From contig JAHQRK010000017.1 of NCBI GenBank assembly GCA_019828595.1, positions 434,001 through 498,000 on the forward strand: a stretch of DNA of 64,000 bases, in the 5' to 3' direction. The number at the start of each line of letters is the position of its first letter. Within the stretch, counting starts at the first letter, position 1. The translations under genes and the position numbers were made by a program. Below the pieces are notes generated by a model. That model did not search any database and was not told the origin of the DNA. It was given only the letters and a program-made list of their open reading frames with translations. Positions 11,010 to 22,091 of the stretch are shown here, piece after piece. This stretch comes from Aphanomyces cochlioides. Taxonomy: Eukaryota > Oomycota > Saprolegniomycetes > Saprolegniales > Verrucalvaceae.

Positions 11010-14000
11010 TCATGAAACGACGCTGTCAGGAATGGCGTGTTGACGTAACCAGGGGTCCGAAGATAGATGCTTGAGCACATTGAATACCTTGGTGTATCCC
11101 TTCTTGAGAGGGAGATCAACCAGGAGCTGTTGTAGATGTAGCTTGATCAAAGAGGCAGCATGAATGGCAACTTCCATCGGACTCTTCGCTGTGAGGTCGG
11201 GTCGAAAGGTGCGATCGGCACGTTGGAGCCATATTTGATAATACACGCAGGCTCGGACAATCGGCCAGATCTTCAGATAGCCACGGATGTAGTATCCATC
11301 GGACGGCTTGGGCGTCTCGTAGAACATTTCCAGACACGTGGACGGAAAGGAACACTCGAGCAGTCGCTGGATTGTCTTGAAGGAATACCAAACAGATTGA
11401 CCATATCCACAAGAGAACAGGAAATGCTCGTACGTCTCATTGACACGACAGAAGACACACGTCGGCTTGGGGTCTTGGTACTGAAACAGATATTGCATGG
11501 CGTTGGCGCGGAGAAGGGTCTTGAAAATGAACTCTCCATATCGAGGGAGAATGTGGTCGGGTTGGAGGAAGGCGGCAAGTTGGGTAAGGCGCTTGGGGTC
11601 TTCGTAAAAGTTGGATGGCAGGTTGAGATGCTTGGTAGGAAGAATGGACGAGCTGACAGCTGGAGAAGCTCTGATCTTAGCCGATTTCGAAGTCGCAAAC
11701 GCCAACAAGATCGGACTCGAGTCAGGGTGAATTATCCAGTGCCATTCCATCCATTCAGAGCTTGGCGTCGGCAAGTGGAACACGGGAGCATCCTCTTCAG
11801 AAACAATCTCAAACAATCGTGATAACTTGGTCACCAAGATTGAGATCCATTGTTTCGTTGGAGGGACAAAATTGGCTTGGCGGCAGGCACGGTTGATTTT
11901 GTCGAACAAGATCGAAGCTGGCCAAACTCGCTGACACGGAGTCAACAAATGCGACAACTTCGTGATGTGAAGCGAAGCCAATACATTGGCTTGGTCTTGC
12001 GTCGATGTAGAGCACTGATCGTATAGGTCTTCGAGTCCAGGCAGATACGAGTTGTGCCAAAGGGGAATATCCAAAGATGAGATGTGATTTGGACAGCCGT
12101 ACGGAGTCCAGCGGGATTCAAACCAGCTACTCAATAAGGCTTTCCACATTGGAGTGATATTGGGATTCTTGTACAGTTGTCTGATGAATGCAGAAGAGCC
12201 ATTTGCCAAGAGGAGATCTCGGGGGGAACCCCATGGATGAAAAGCCTTCTCGAGGAGAGTATAGCCCGGCGTAATCCAGGCGGACATGGCAGACTTGCGG
12301 GGTGGGGTGGTGATGGCTTGAATGCATCTGATCATGACAGAGCGGTTGTGTTGTTGCCATAAAGCAAGTGCATGGTGCAGGCCTAAGCCACCGGACTTCT
12401 TCGGCATGAATAGGATCTCCTTTTTGATCAAACGGAGGCCATGGACAGAGGAGGATGGGTTGATTTCTTCACCATGCATAAATTGAAGCATGGCCTTGTC
12501 GATCTTTTTGGCCAGGTCTTTGTCGGCAGGGACAAAAGCCAGTTGGTACCATAACACAGGCAGACATATGCTGTGCAGGATAGTGACTTTTCCGGCCATG
12601 GTTCGAGCCTTGTAGAGCCACAAAGACAAGCGAGCCACAAACTTCTCAAACACGTAATTGAAACGTGCCAATGGAGAAAGATTGGGCGCAACCAAGATAC
12701 CAAGAGCCTTCACGGGACTGTCGGAAGTAACTTGTAGTGAGGCAAGGTTCCCATTCAACTGGCTGTAGGTCAGAATTTGGGTCTTGTCTACGTTGAGTCG
12801 GAAACCAGACTTGTCGCAAAAGGTTTGAACCAATGCAAGCTGCCGGTGGAGGCACGTCTCATTTGCAGCATAGAGTTGCGAGTCGTCGGCAAAGTAACTC
12901 CCAGTGTGGTAGCGATCCCCACACTTGATGCCATAGTTGGAGTGTTGCCGTAGGAGTTGGCACATCGGTTCCAAAGCGATCACAAACAGAAGTGGCGACA
13001 GTGGATCACCTTGCAACACACCGCGTGAGATGTGAACTGGCTTGGACAAGAAGCCGTTCACCAAGATGCGAGACTTGCGGCCCGAGTACAGTACGCGAAC
13101 CATGTCAACAAAGGTTTCGGGAAAGCCATAGTGACGGAGGACGCGGAGCAAGTACGCGTGGTCCACGCGATCAAAAGCTTTCTCAAAGTCAAGCAGTGCC
13201 ACCATCGAGGACGGACTGTGTAGTTTGATGTGGTGCAGCATGTCATCCAGTCGTGCAATATTGGTTTGGATATTGCTTCGACGGATAAAGCCTTGCTGGT
13301 CCGGGTGGATGATGTGTCGAATGTGGCGCTGGAGTCGATAAGCCAGAATACTCGTCAGGATTTTCACATCCGTGTTGAGTAGGCTAATGGGCCGATAGTT
13401 CTTGGCCTGTGACTTGGGGCCTTTCTTGTGCAGCAACACCAGCGTACTGACAAGTTGCATGGGAGTCAAGCGAGGGTGAGAATGGAGCTGGTGTGTGAAT
13501 AGCAGCTCCAATACCAACGACCACTTGTGAGGTGCAAGTTTGAGGACTTCGTATGGCAGAGCGTTGGGACCTGGCGCTGAGTTCGAACTGCTGTGTCGAA
13601 TAGCATGATAGAACTCGTTGGCGCGCAAGGGAGCCGACAGCTCTTTCTGGGCTTGCTCTGGCAGTTGCTTGTGTCGAGTCAATGGGGTCAGAAATGACGA
13701 CACTTCGTCTCCAGATCGCTGCACGTCGGGAGCTGCAAACAAGTCCTTGTAGTAGTCGACCAGGACGTCAGACATGCCTTGTTGATTGGAGACAACATTT
13801 CCATTGACATCCACCAACTCTTTGAAGACTGTCTTCTTCAAGGGGGTAGGGACAGGGGACATGAAGTGGAACTTGGACGAGCGCTCTGCTTTGTACAAGT
13901 GAAGTTGGAACGCCTGGTCTTGACGAAACTGCTTGTCTCGATCTTGCAGCTCGTGAATTTGCTTTTGAAGGTCTCGCACTCGATCCACCAGCACTGCATC

Positions 14001-15065
14001 TTGACGCATGTTGGGGACTTGCAAAAGCGAAGCGATCTCGACAGCTAACTTCTTCAACGGCAGACGTTGTTTCTCCAATCGTTGAGAATGGAATTCTTTG
14101 AGTTGGGAGCGGATATCATTGACCAGCATGTCGTAGGCCTTGGAGATATTGTGGAATGATGGAGACTTGTCCAAAAATCGATCCAGACATCCATGAACAA
14201 TCTCGGCCGCTCGTGGTAGACGAAGTAGCCAAGTTGGAGCTTTCCATGATCCAGAGCCATGGCGCAATGTTTGACGCTTTGTGATGATACGACAAGCCAC
14301 GTGGTCAGCCTGTGGAACGTGTGGCATGTGCGTCGCCTTCCAATGACGAAGACCCGCCAAGGTGGACGAACAAAATATGTAGTCGAGTCGGTTGGTGAGT
14401 GTGGGACTTGTGAAGGTTCTTGCCACGGGGTTTTGACGGCGAAACAGATCCACCAGAGACAAACTGTGCATCCATTGTTCCAGTTGAAGGGTGCCGGCCA
14501 TGGTGGAGGTACTGGGTCTCAACGAATCCAAATCTTTGTTGAGAGTGCAGTTGAAATCTCCTCCAACAATGTGGAGCGCATGTGGAGGAAAGTCGCGTGG
14601 CAATTCTTCGAAGTAACTTGCTCGTTCTTGGAAGGCTGCCGGCGCATAGATATTGTGGAGAACGACTGTCAGTGGACCCAGAGTACATCGCACTTGTAGA
14701 TAACGACCACGAAGCACTGGGTTGTCATGAGGGACTTGAGTGGCGTTCTTCAAAGGAGAGTGAGGATGTATCAACGTAGCCAGACCTCCAGTGGCTGGCG
14801 ACGTGAATACTTCAGGGTAAATAGGCTCTTCAAAGAACAAAGAGCCTTCGTGGTTTGTGATGCGTTGCCAATGGAACGCAACACGGTCGTGGAGACTTGG
14901 CGTGCGGAAACGGGTTTCTTGGATAAAGGAAACGTCGTGAACACTTGATAGTTTGTCGAGGATGTACCGATGACTGTTGGAGAAGCCATTGGTGTTGAGG
15001 GAGATGATTTGTGGGTCCCAGTCCACGAGTTCAGTTGGGACATCGGAGAAGTTGTTGTCACTCAT
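11010..15065 (-). CDS. E3 ORF2: endonuclease / reverse transcriptase, intact
   Basis: Open frame of 1351 aa from ATG at 15065 to TGA at 11010-11012, colinear with E2 ORF2 and with all listed endonuclease, RT (D626, FADD 725-728) and CCHC residues present. Distinguishing substitutions include F-to-Y in ALPYEVL within the thumb-proximal RT region, SPSFHN instead of SPTFHN and QDAVLV instead of QDSVLV. None touches a catalytic residue. Enzyme activity is plausible, but ORF1 in this copy lacks its start. Confidence 0.92.
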   Translation of the reverse strand: MSDNNFSDVPTELVDWDPQIISLNTNGFSNSHRYILDKLSSVHDVSFIQETRFRTPSLHDRVAFHWQRITNHEGSLFFEEPIYPEVFTSPATGGLATLIHPHSPLKNATQVPHDNPVLRGRYLQVRCTLGPLTVVLHNIYAPAAFQERASYFEELPRDFPPHALHIVGGDFNCTLNKDLDSLRPSTSTMAGTLQLEQWMHSLSLVDLFRRQNPVARTFTSPTLTNRLDYIFCSSTLAGLRHWKATHMPHVPQADHVACRIITKRQTLRHGSGSWKAPTWLLRLPRAAEIVHGCLDRFLDKSPSFHNISKAYDMLVNDIRSQLKEFHSQRLEKQRLPLKKLAVEIASLLQVPNMRQDAVLVDRVRDLQKQIHELQDRDKQFRQDQAFQLHLYKAERSSKFHFMSPVPTPLKKTVFKELVDVNGNVVSNQQGMSDVLVDYYKDLFAAPDVQRSGDEVSSFLTPLTRHKQLPEQAQKELSAPLRANEFYHAIRHSSSNSAPGPNALPYEVLKLAPHKWSLVLELLFTHQLHSHPRLTPMQLVSTLVLLHKKGPKSQAKNYRPISLLNTDVKILTSILAYRLQRHIRHIIHPDQQGFIRRSNIQTNIARLDDMLHHIKLHSPSSMVALLDFEKAFDRVDHAYLLRVLRHYGFPETFVDMVRVLYSGRKSRILVNGFLSKPVHISRGVLQGDPLSPLLFVIALEPMCQLLRQHSNYGIKCGDRYHTGSYFADDSQLYAANETCLHRQLALVQTFCDKSGFRLNVDKTQILTYSQLNGNLASLQVTSDSPVKALGILVAPNLSPLARFNYVFEKFVARLSLWLYKARTMAGKVTILHSICLPVLWYQLAFVPADKDLAKKIDKAMLQFMHGEEINPSSSVHGLRLIKKEILFMPKKSGGLGLHHALALWQQHNRSVMIRCIQAITTPPRKSAMSAWITPGYTLLEKAFHPWGSPRDLLLANGSSAFIRQLYKNPNITPMWKALLSSWFESRWTPYGCPNHISSLDIPLWHNSYLPGLEDLYDQCSTSTQDQANVLASLHITKLSHLLTPCQRVWPASILFDKINRACRQANFVPPTKQWISILVTKLSRLFEIVSEEDAPVFHLPTPSSEWMEWHWIIHPDSSPILLAFATSKSAKIRASPAVSSSILPTKHLNLPSNFYEDPKRLTQLAAFLQPDHILPRYGEFIFKTLLRANAMQYLFQYQDPKPTCVFCRVNETYEHFLFSCGYGQSVWYSFKTIQRLLECSFPSTCLEMFYETPKPSDGYYIRGYLKIWPIVRACVYYQIWLQRADRTFRPDLTAKSPMEVAIHAASLIKLHLQQLLVDLPLKKGYTKVFNVLKHLSSDPWLRQHAIPDSVVS

Positions 15066-15143
15066 CACGAGTACAGATGAAAATGAGTAGAATGGAGGGG
15101 TCAGAGGGGAGGTTGAAATGGATTGAAGCAGGGGATAGAAGCC

Positions 15144-16693
15144 TTAGAGTTGATCGTCCTCCAAATCGAGGGGATCAATTTCGTCGGCGTTCATGGAGTG
15201 GTGAGCTTTGCTGCAGAGCTCGTCGATGTGGTAATTGTTGGTGATGCTTTTGAGCATCGAGATGGCCGACAAGACGGGAGCCGGCAAAGTGAACTTCTCG
15301 AGATTGTCGCTGAAGTTTTCGATCAAAGCAAACAGCGACCAGTCCGTCAAGCAGTTGGTGTCAGGCAATCTTGTTGCTACTTGGTTCAATAGAACAGTCA
15401 GTGCCTCCGAGTTTGTGTAGAGGTCTGGGGCCCGATTTGAGAGGAATAAGTCAATCGTAGCAAGTGCAAAGAGGATGCGCTTGATCTCTGGTATGTCCGT
15501 GGTCAATTCTTCCAAGATTTCTGACGGGTGAATCTTGTATTGAGCCATGAAGTTGACGTGATGCTTGTAGTTGTGAGGCTTGCCTTGAGCTTTTAACAAA
15601 GCCATCTTGCGCTCAATAGTCTTGGTTGCAACAAGTGACTGAAACAAACTGAGGTCTTCATCTTGTGCGTAGATAGCATGTGAAACGAGCTGAGGATCAT
15701 CTCGCAAAATGCGTTGACATTCGGTGATACTGCCTTCGACTTTCTTGTCTCGAATGATCTTCTTCGCCAATTCGAGGTGGGCTGCAGCAGACTTGTTAAG
15801 TCGTTGTTTCTTCGCTTTGCCTTTGGTCTTTTTCGGGCGTGGCGCACTTGAATCTTCCAATACAATTCGAGGCACTGCAAAGTCTTCAAACGAGAGTTCC
15901 ACGTCGTCTTCTTCGAGGATATGAAAACGGTTGGATGTCGGCAGGGGATCCAAACGTGGGGACGAAGGCAAAGTACGTTTTGGAGCTGGTCCAGACCGGT
16001 AGCCCGTTACCAATTGAAGGTCCAGCGAGTTCTTGGGCTGCTCACTTGGTGGAGCAAGAGCGGGCGATTCGTTGGTAGACATTTCCACATCTTCTTGTTG
16101 TTTGTCTTGTCCATTGTTGTTAGGGGGATCGCTGTCACCAGACATATCGACATCAGAGCCATGAGAAGGAGCTGTTGGCTGTGGTTGTTCATCTTGACCA
16201 TCTTCAGATGCCTCAGTTGAGTCGGCCTTGCCTTCCGCATTTGTTCCAGGGTCTTGATCATGATCGTCTCCATCATGTTCAGGTTCTTTTTCTCCTGACG
16301 GAGGAGATTTTGCCGCTGCCTTGGCCGCTTTTGCCTTCGCTTTTTCAGCCTTGGCCTCTGCACGTCGTGAAACAATCGACGGAGGCAATGTCTTGTTCAG
16401 AGCAGCGATCTTGTGCTGAAACACGACGACAAAAGGCTGACCCGACGGATCCGTAATGGTGATTTCGCGTAGTGCGTCGCCGGATTTTGGCACCAGCACT
16501 GCAGGAGGCGCAGACGACTTGAAAATGACTCTCAAATGCGGCGACTTGATGTTCTGACCAGCAGTAGGGTTGAATGCTGCTATCACTGACTTGGTCAATG
16601 CAGCCATTTTCTTGACAATCGCCTTGGCCATCGAAGGGTGACTGACCTTGTTGAACGTAACGTAGTAGTTGTTGCCATAACGCGAGTATTTGG
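15144..16693 (-). pseudogene. E3 ORF1, 5'-truncated
   Basis: C-terminal ~515 codons of ORF1, broken at the PKYSRYG region by the junction with E4. The frame is open to TAA at 15144. It carries AIYAQ (as E1 and E4) and QVATRLP (as E4 only), where most copies have QEATRLP. The N-terminal low-complexity half and most of the predicted globular domain are missing. Confidence 0.88.
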
Positions 16694-16838
16694 TTAAATG
16701 AGTTGTATTAACCTTATTTTTGAGCAAAGGCCCTAATGACTTACTAATTTGCCTCGTACTGTATAAATAGAACTTGGAAAACAGAATATGGCAAAGTGGT
16801 CTTGAACAGGAGATGAAGTGAGTGAGCCGTCAGCTCAC

Positions 16839-19800
16839 TCATGAAACGACGCTGTCAGGAATGGCGTGTTGACGTAACCAGGGGTCCGAAGATAGATGCT
16901 TGAGCACATTGAATACCTTGGTGTATCCCTTCTTGAGAGGGAGATCAACCAGGAGCTGTTGTAGATGTAGCTTGATCAAAGAGGCAGCATGAATGGCAAC
17001 TTCCATCGGACTCTTCGCTGTGAGGTCGGGTCGAAAGGTGCGATCGGCACGTTGGAGCCATATTTGATAATACACGCAGGCTCGGACAATCGGCCAGATC
17101 TTCAGATAGCCACGGATGTAGTATCCATCGGACGGCTTGGGCGTCTCGTAGAACATTTCCAGACACGTGGACGGAAAGGAACACTCGAGCAGTCGCTGGA
17201 TTGTCTTGAAGGAATACCAAACAGATTGACCATATCCACAAGAGAACAGGAAATGCTCGTACGTCTCATTGACACGACAGAAGACACACGTCGGCTTGGG
17301 GTCTTGGTACTGAAACAGATATTGCATGGCGTTGGCGCGGAGAAGGGTCTTGAAAATGAACTCTCCATATCGAGGGAGAATGTGGTCGGGTTGGAGGAAG
17401 GCGGCAAGTTGGGTAAGGCGCTTGGGGTCTTCGTAAAAGTTGGATGGCAGGTTGAGATGCTTGGTAGGAAGAATGGACGAGCTGACAGCTGGAGAAGCTC
17501 TGATCTTAGCCGATTTCGAAGTCGCAAACGCCAACAAGATCGGACTCGAGTCAGGGTGAATTATCCAGTGCCATTCCATCCATTCAGAGCTTGGCGTCGG
17601 CAAGTGGAACACGGGAGCATCCTCTTCAGAAACAATCTCAAACAATCGTGATAACTTGGTCACCAAGATTGAGATCCATTGTTTCGTTGGAGGGACAAAA
17701 TTGGCTTGGCGGCAGGCACGGTTGATTTTGTCGAACAAGATCGAAGCTGGCCAAACTCGCTGACACGGAGTCAACAAATGCGACAACTTCGTGATGTGAA
17801 GCGAAGCCAATACATTGGCTTGGTCTTGCGTCGATGTAGAGCACTGATCGTATAGGTCTTCGAGTCCAGGCAGATACGAGTTGTGCCAAAGGGGAATATC
17901 CAAAGATGAGATGTGATTTGGACAGCCGTACGGAGTCCAGCGGGATTCAAACCAGCTACTCAATAAGGCTTTCCACATTGGAGTGATATTGGGATTCTTG
18001 TACAGTTGTCTGATGAATGCAGAAGAGCCATTTGCCAAGAGGAGATCTCGGGGGAACCCCATGGATGAAAAGCCTTCTCGAGGAGAGTATAGCCCGGCGT
18101 AATCCAGGCGGACATGGCAGACTTGCGGGGTGGGGTGGTGATGGCTTGAATGCATCTGATCATGACAGAGCGGTTGTGTTGTTGCCATAAAGCAAGTGCA
18201 TGGTGCAGGCCTAAGCCACCGGACTTCTTCGGCATGAATAGGATCTCCTTTTTGATCAAACGGAGGCCATGGACAGAGGAGGATGGGTTGATTTCTTCAC
18301 CATGCATAAATTGAAGCATGGCCTTGTCGATCTTTTTGGCCAGGTCTTTGTCGGCAGGGACAAAAGCCAGTTGGTACCATAACACAGGCAGACATATGCT
18401 GTGCAGGATAGTGACTTTTCCGGCCATGGTTCGAGCCTTGTAGAGCCACAAAGACAAGCGAGCCACAAACTTCTCAAACACGTAATTGAAACGTGCCAAT
18501 GGAGAAAGATTGGGCGCAACCAAGATACCAAGAGCCTTCACGGGACTGTCGGAAGTAACTTGTAGTGAGGCAAGGTTCCCATTCAACTGGCTGTAGGTCA
18601 GAATTTGGGTCTTGTCTACGTTGAGTCGGAAACCAGACTTGTCGCAAAAGGTTTGAACCAATGCAAGCTGCCGGTGGAGGCACGTCTCATTTGCCGCATA
18701 GAGTTGCGAGTCGTCGGCAAAGTAACTCCCAGTGTGGTAGCGATCCCCACACTTGATGCCATAGTTGGAGTGTTGCCGTAGGAGTTGGCACATCGGTTCC
18801 AAAGCGATCACAAACAGAAGTGGCGACAGTGGATCACCTTGCAACACACCGCGTGAGATGTGAACTGGCTTGGACAAGAAGCCGTTCACCAAGATGCGAG
18901 ACTTGCGGCCCGAGTACAGTACGCGAACCATGTCAACAAAGGTTTCGGGAAAGCCATAGTGACGGAGGACGCGGAGCAAGTACGCGTGGTCCACGCGATC
19001 AAAAGCTTTCTCAAAGTCAAGCAGTGCCACCATCGAGGACGGACTGTGTAGTTTGATGTGGTGCAGCATGTCATCCAGTCGTGCAATATTGGTTTGGATA
19101 TTGCTTCGACGGATAAAGCCTTGCTGGTCCGGGTGGATGATGTGTCGAATGTGGCGCTGGAGTCGATAAGCCAGAATACTCGTCAGGATTTTCACATCCG
19201 TGTTGAGTAGGCTAATGGGCCGATAGTTCTTGGCCTGTGACTTGGGGCCTTTCTTGTGCAGCAACACCAGCGTACTGACAAGTTGCATGGGAGTCAAGCG
19301 AGGGTGAGAATGGAGCTGGTGTGTGAATAGCAGCTCCAATACCAACGACCACTTGTGAGGTGCAAGTTTGAGGACTTCGTATGGCAGAGCGTTGGGACCT
19401 GGCGCTGAGTTCGAACTGCTGTGTCGAATAGCATGATAGAACTCGTTGGCGCGCAAGGGAGCCGACAGCTCTTTCTGGGCTTGCTCTGGCAGTTGCTTGT
19501 GTCGAGTCAATGGGGTCAGAAATGACGACACTTCGTCTCCAGATCGCTGCACGTCGGGAGCTGCAAACAAGTCCTTGTAGTAGTCGACCAGGACGTCAGA
19601 CATGCCTTGTTGATTGGAGACAACATTTCCATTGACATCCACCAACTCTTTGAAGACTGTCTTCTTCAAGGGGGTAGGGACAGGGGACATGAAGTGGAAC
19701 TTGGACGAGCGCTCTGCTTTGTACAAGTGAAGTTGGAACGCCTGGTCTTGACGAAACTGCTTGTCTCGATCTTGCAGCTCGTGAATTTGCTTTTGAAGGT

Positions 19801-20893
19801 CTCGCACTCGATCCACCAGCACTGCATCTTGACGCATGTTGGGGACTTGCAAAAGCGAAGCGATCTCGACAGCTAACTTCTTCAACGGCAGACGTTGTTT
19901 CTCCAATCGTTGAGAATGGAATTCTTTGAGTTGGGAGCGGATATCATTGACCAGCATGTCGTAGGCCTTGGAGATATTGTGGAATGATGGAGACTTGTCC
20001 AAAAATCGATCCAGACATCCATGAACAATCTCGGCCGCTCGTGGTAGACGAAGTAGCCAAGTTGGAGCTTTCCATGATCCAGAGCCATGGCGCAATGTTT
20101 GACGCTTTGTGATGATACGACAAGCCACGTGGTCAGCCTGTGGAACGTGTGGCATGTGCGTCGCCTTCCAATGACGAAGACCCGCCAAGGTGGACGAACA
20201 AAATATGTAGTCGAGTCGGTTGGTGAGTGTGGGACTTGTGAAGGTTCTTGCCACGGGGTTTTGACGGCGAAACAGATCCACCAGAGACAAACTGTGCATC
20301 CATTGTTCCAGTTGAAGGGTGCCGGCCATGGTGGAGGTACTGGGTCTCAACGAATCCAAATCTTTGTTGAGAGTGCAGTTGAAATCTCCTCCAACAATGT
20401 GGAGCGCATGTGGAGGAAAGTCGCGTGGCAATTCTTCGAAGTAACTTGCTCGTTCTTGGAAGGCTGCCGGCGCATAGATATTGTGGAGAACGACTGTCAG
20501 TGGACCCAGAGTACATCGCACTTGTAGATAACGACCACGAAGCACTGGGTTGTCATGAGGGACTTGAGTGGCGTTCTTCAAAGGAGAGTGAGGATGTATC
20601 AACGTAGCCAGACCTCCAGTGGCTGGCGACGTGAATACTTCAGGGTAAATAGGCTCTTCAAAGAACAAAGAGCCTTCGTGGTTTGTGATGCGTTGCCAAT
20701 GGAACGCAACACGGTCGTGGAGACTTGGCGTGCGGAAACGGGTTTCTTGGATAAAGGAAACGTCGTGAACACTTGATAGTTTGTCGAGGATGTACCGATG
20801 ACTGTTGGAGAAGCCATTGGTGTTGAGGGAGATGATTTGTGGGTCCCAGTCCACGAGTTCAGTTGGGACATCGGAGAAGTTGTTGTCACTCAT
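16839..20893 (-). pseudogene. E4 ORF2, frameshifted near codon 947
   Basis: Full-length ORF2 except for one lost base in a G tract (5 G at 18050-18054 on the plus strand, 6 in intact copies). The upstream frame (20893 to 17960) still encodes endonuclease and RT through FADD but ends ~30 residues after the slip. The downstream frame (to 16839) carries the C-terminal domain and CCHC finger. The same base is lost in E9 and E8, and E10 has a deletion one position away. The lesion could be real slippage or a homopolymer sequencing error. Confidence 0.85.
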
Positions 20894-20971
20894 CACGAGT
20901 ACAGATGAAAATGAGTAGAATGGAGGGGTCAGAGGGGAGGTTGAAATGGATTGAAGCAGGGGATAGAAGCC

Positions 20972-22091
20972 TTAGAGTTGATCGTCCTCCAAATCGAGGG
21001 GATCAATTTCGTCGGCGTTCATGGAGTGGTGAGCTTTGCTGCAGAGCTCGTCGATGTGGTAATTGTTGGTGATGCTTTTGAGCATCGAGATGGCCGACAA
21101 GACGGGAGCCGGCAAAGTGAACTTCTCGAGATTGTCGCTGAAGTTTTCGATCAAAGCAAACAGCGACCAGTCCGTCAAGCAGTTGGTGTCAGGCAATCTT
21201 GTTGCTACTTGGTTCAATAGAACAGTCAGTGCCTCCGAGTTTGTGTAGAGGTCTGGGGCCCGATTTGAGAGGAATAAGTCAATCGTAGCAAGTGCAAAGA
21301 GGATGCGCTTGATCTCTGGTATGTCCGTGGTCAATTCTTCCAAGATTTCTGACGGGTGAATCTTGTATTGAGCCATGAAGTTGACGTGATGCTTGTAGTT
21401 GTGAGGCTTGCCTTGAGCTTTTAACAAAGCCATCTTGCGCTCAATAGTCTTGGTTGCAACAAGTGACTGAAACAAACTGAGGTCTTCATCTTGTGCGTAG
21501 ATAGCATGTGAAACGAGCTGAGGATCATCTCGCAAAATGCGTTGACATTCGGTGATACTGCCTTCGACTTTCTTGTCTCGAATGATCTTCTTCGCCAATT
21601 CGAGGTGGGCTGCAGCAGACTTGTTAAGTCGTTGTTTCTTCGCTTTGCCTTTGGTCTTTTTCGGGCGTGGCGCACTTGAATCTTCCAATACAATTCGAGG
21701 CACTGCAAAGTCTTCAAACGAGAGTTCCACGTCGTCTTCTTCGAGGATATGAAAACGGTTGGATGTCGGCAGGGGATCCAAACGTGGGGACGAAGGCAAA
21801 GTACGTTTTGGAGCTGGTCCAGACCGGTAGCCCGTTACCAATTGAAGGTCCAGCGAGTTCTTGGGCTGCTCACTTGGTGGAGCAAGAGCGGGCGATTCGT
21901 TGGTAGACATTTCCACATCTTCTTGTTGTTTGTCTTGTCCATTGTTGTTAGGGGGATCGCTGTCACCAGACATATCGACATCAGAGCCATGAGAAGGAGC
22001 TGTTGGCTGTGGTTGTTCATCTTGACCATCTTCAGATGCCTCAGTTGAGTCGGCCTTGCCTTCCGCATTTGTTCCAGGGTCTTGATCATGA
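20972..22091 (-). pseudogene. E4 ORF1, 3' exon-like piece interrupted by E5
   Basis: C-terminal ~373 codons of ORF1 ending in TAA at 20972. The frame stops being ORF1 at 22091, where the E5 tail begins, and resumes at 24120. It shares AIYAQ and QVATRLP with E3. Without E5 the frame would continue directly into the upstream piece. Confidence 0.87.
22080..22091 (-). repeat. 12-bp TSD of E5, 3' copy
   Basis: On the plus strand tcttgatcatga, repeated exactly at 24120-24131. It flanks E5 and restores uninterrupted ORF1 of E4 when one copy and E5 are removed. This is the hallmark of target-primed insertion. Confidence 0.88.

Larger units (their letters stand above)
10864..16693 (-). mobile_element. 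E3: 5.83-kb LINE copy, same breakpoints as E2
   Basis: Minus-strand copy of 5,830 bp with the same 3' end and the same ORF1 break (CCAAATACTCGCG) as E2, abutting the 3' end of E4 at 16693/16694. It shares with E4 alone the RT variant ALPYEVL (ALPFEVL elsewhere) and QVATRLP in ORF1. E3 and E4 are therefore closest relatives and may be products of a segmental duplication rather than two independent insertions. Confidence 0.92.
16694..22091 (-). mobile_element. E4, main part (3' side of E5 insertion)
   Basis: Minus-strand LINE copy running from the 3' end at 16694 to TCATGATCAAGA in ORF1, where E5 is inserted. The copy resumes at 24120 with the same 12 bases and continues to 24831. It differs from E3 by a 1-base deletion in the 3' UTR near 16802 and by the ORF2 frameshift. 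Few other differences were seen at the sites I compared. Confidence 0.9.
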
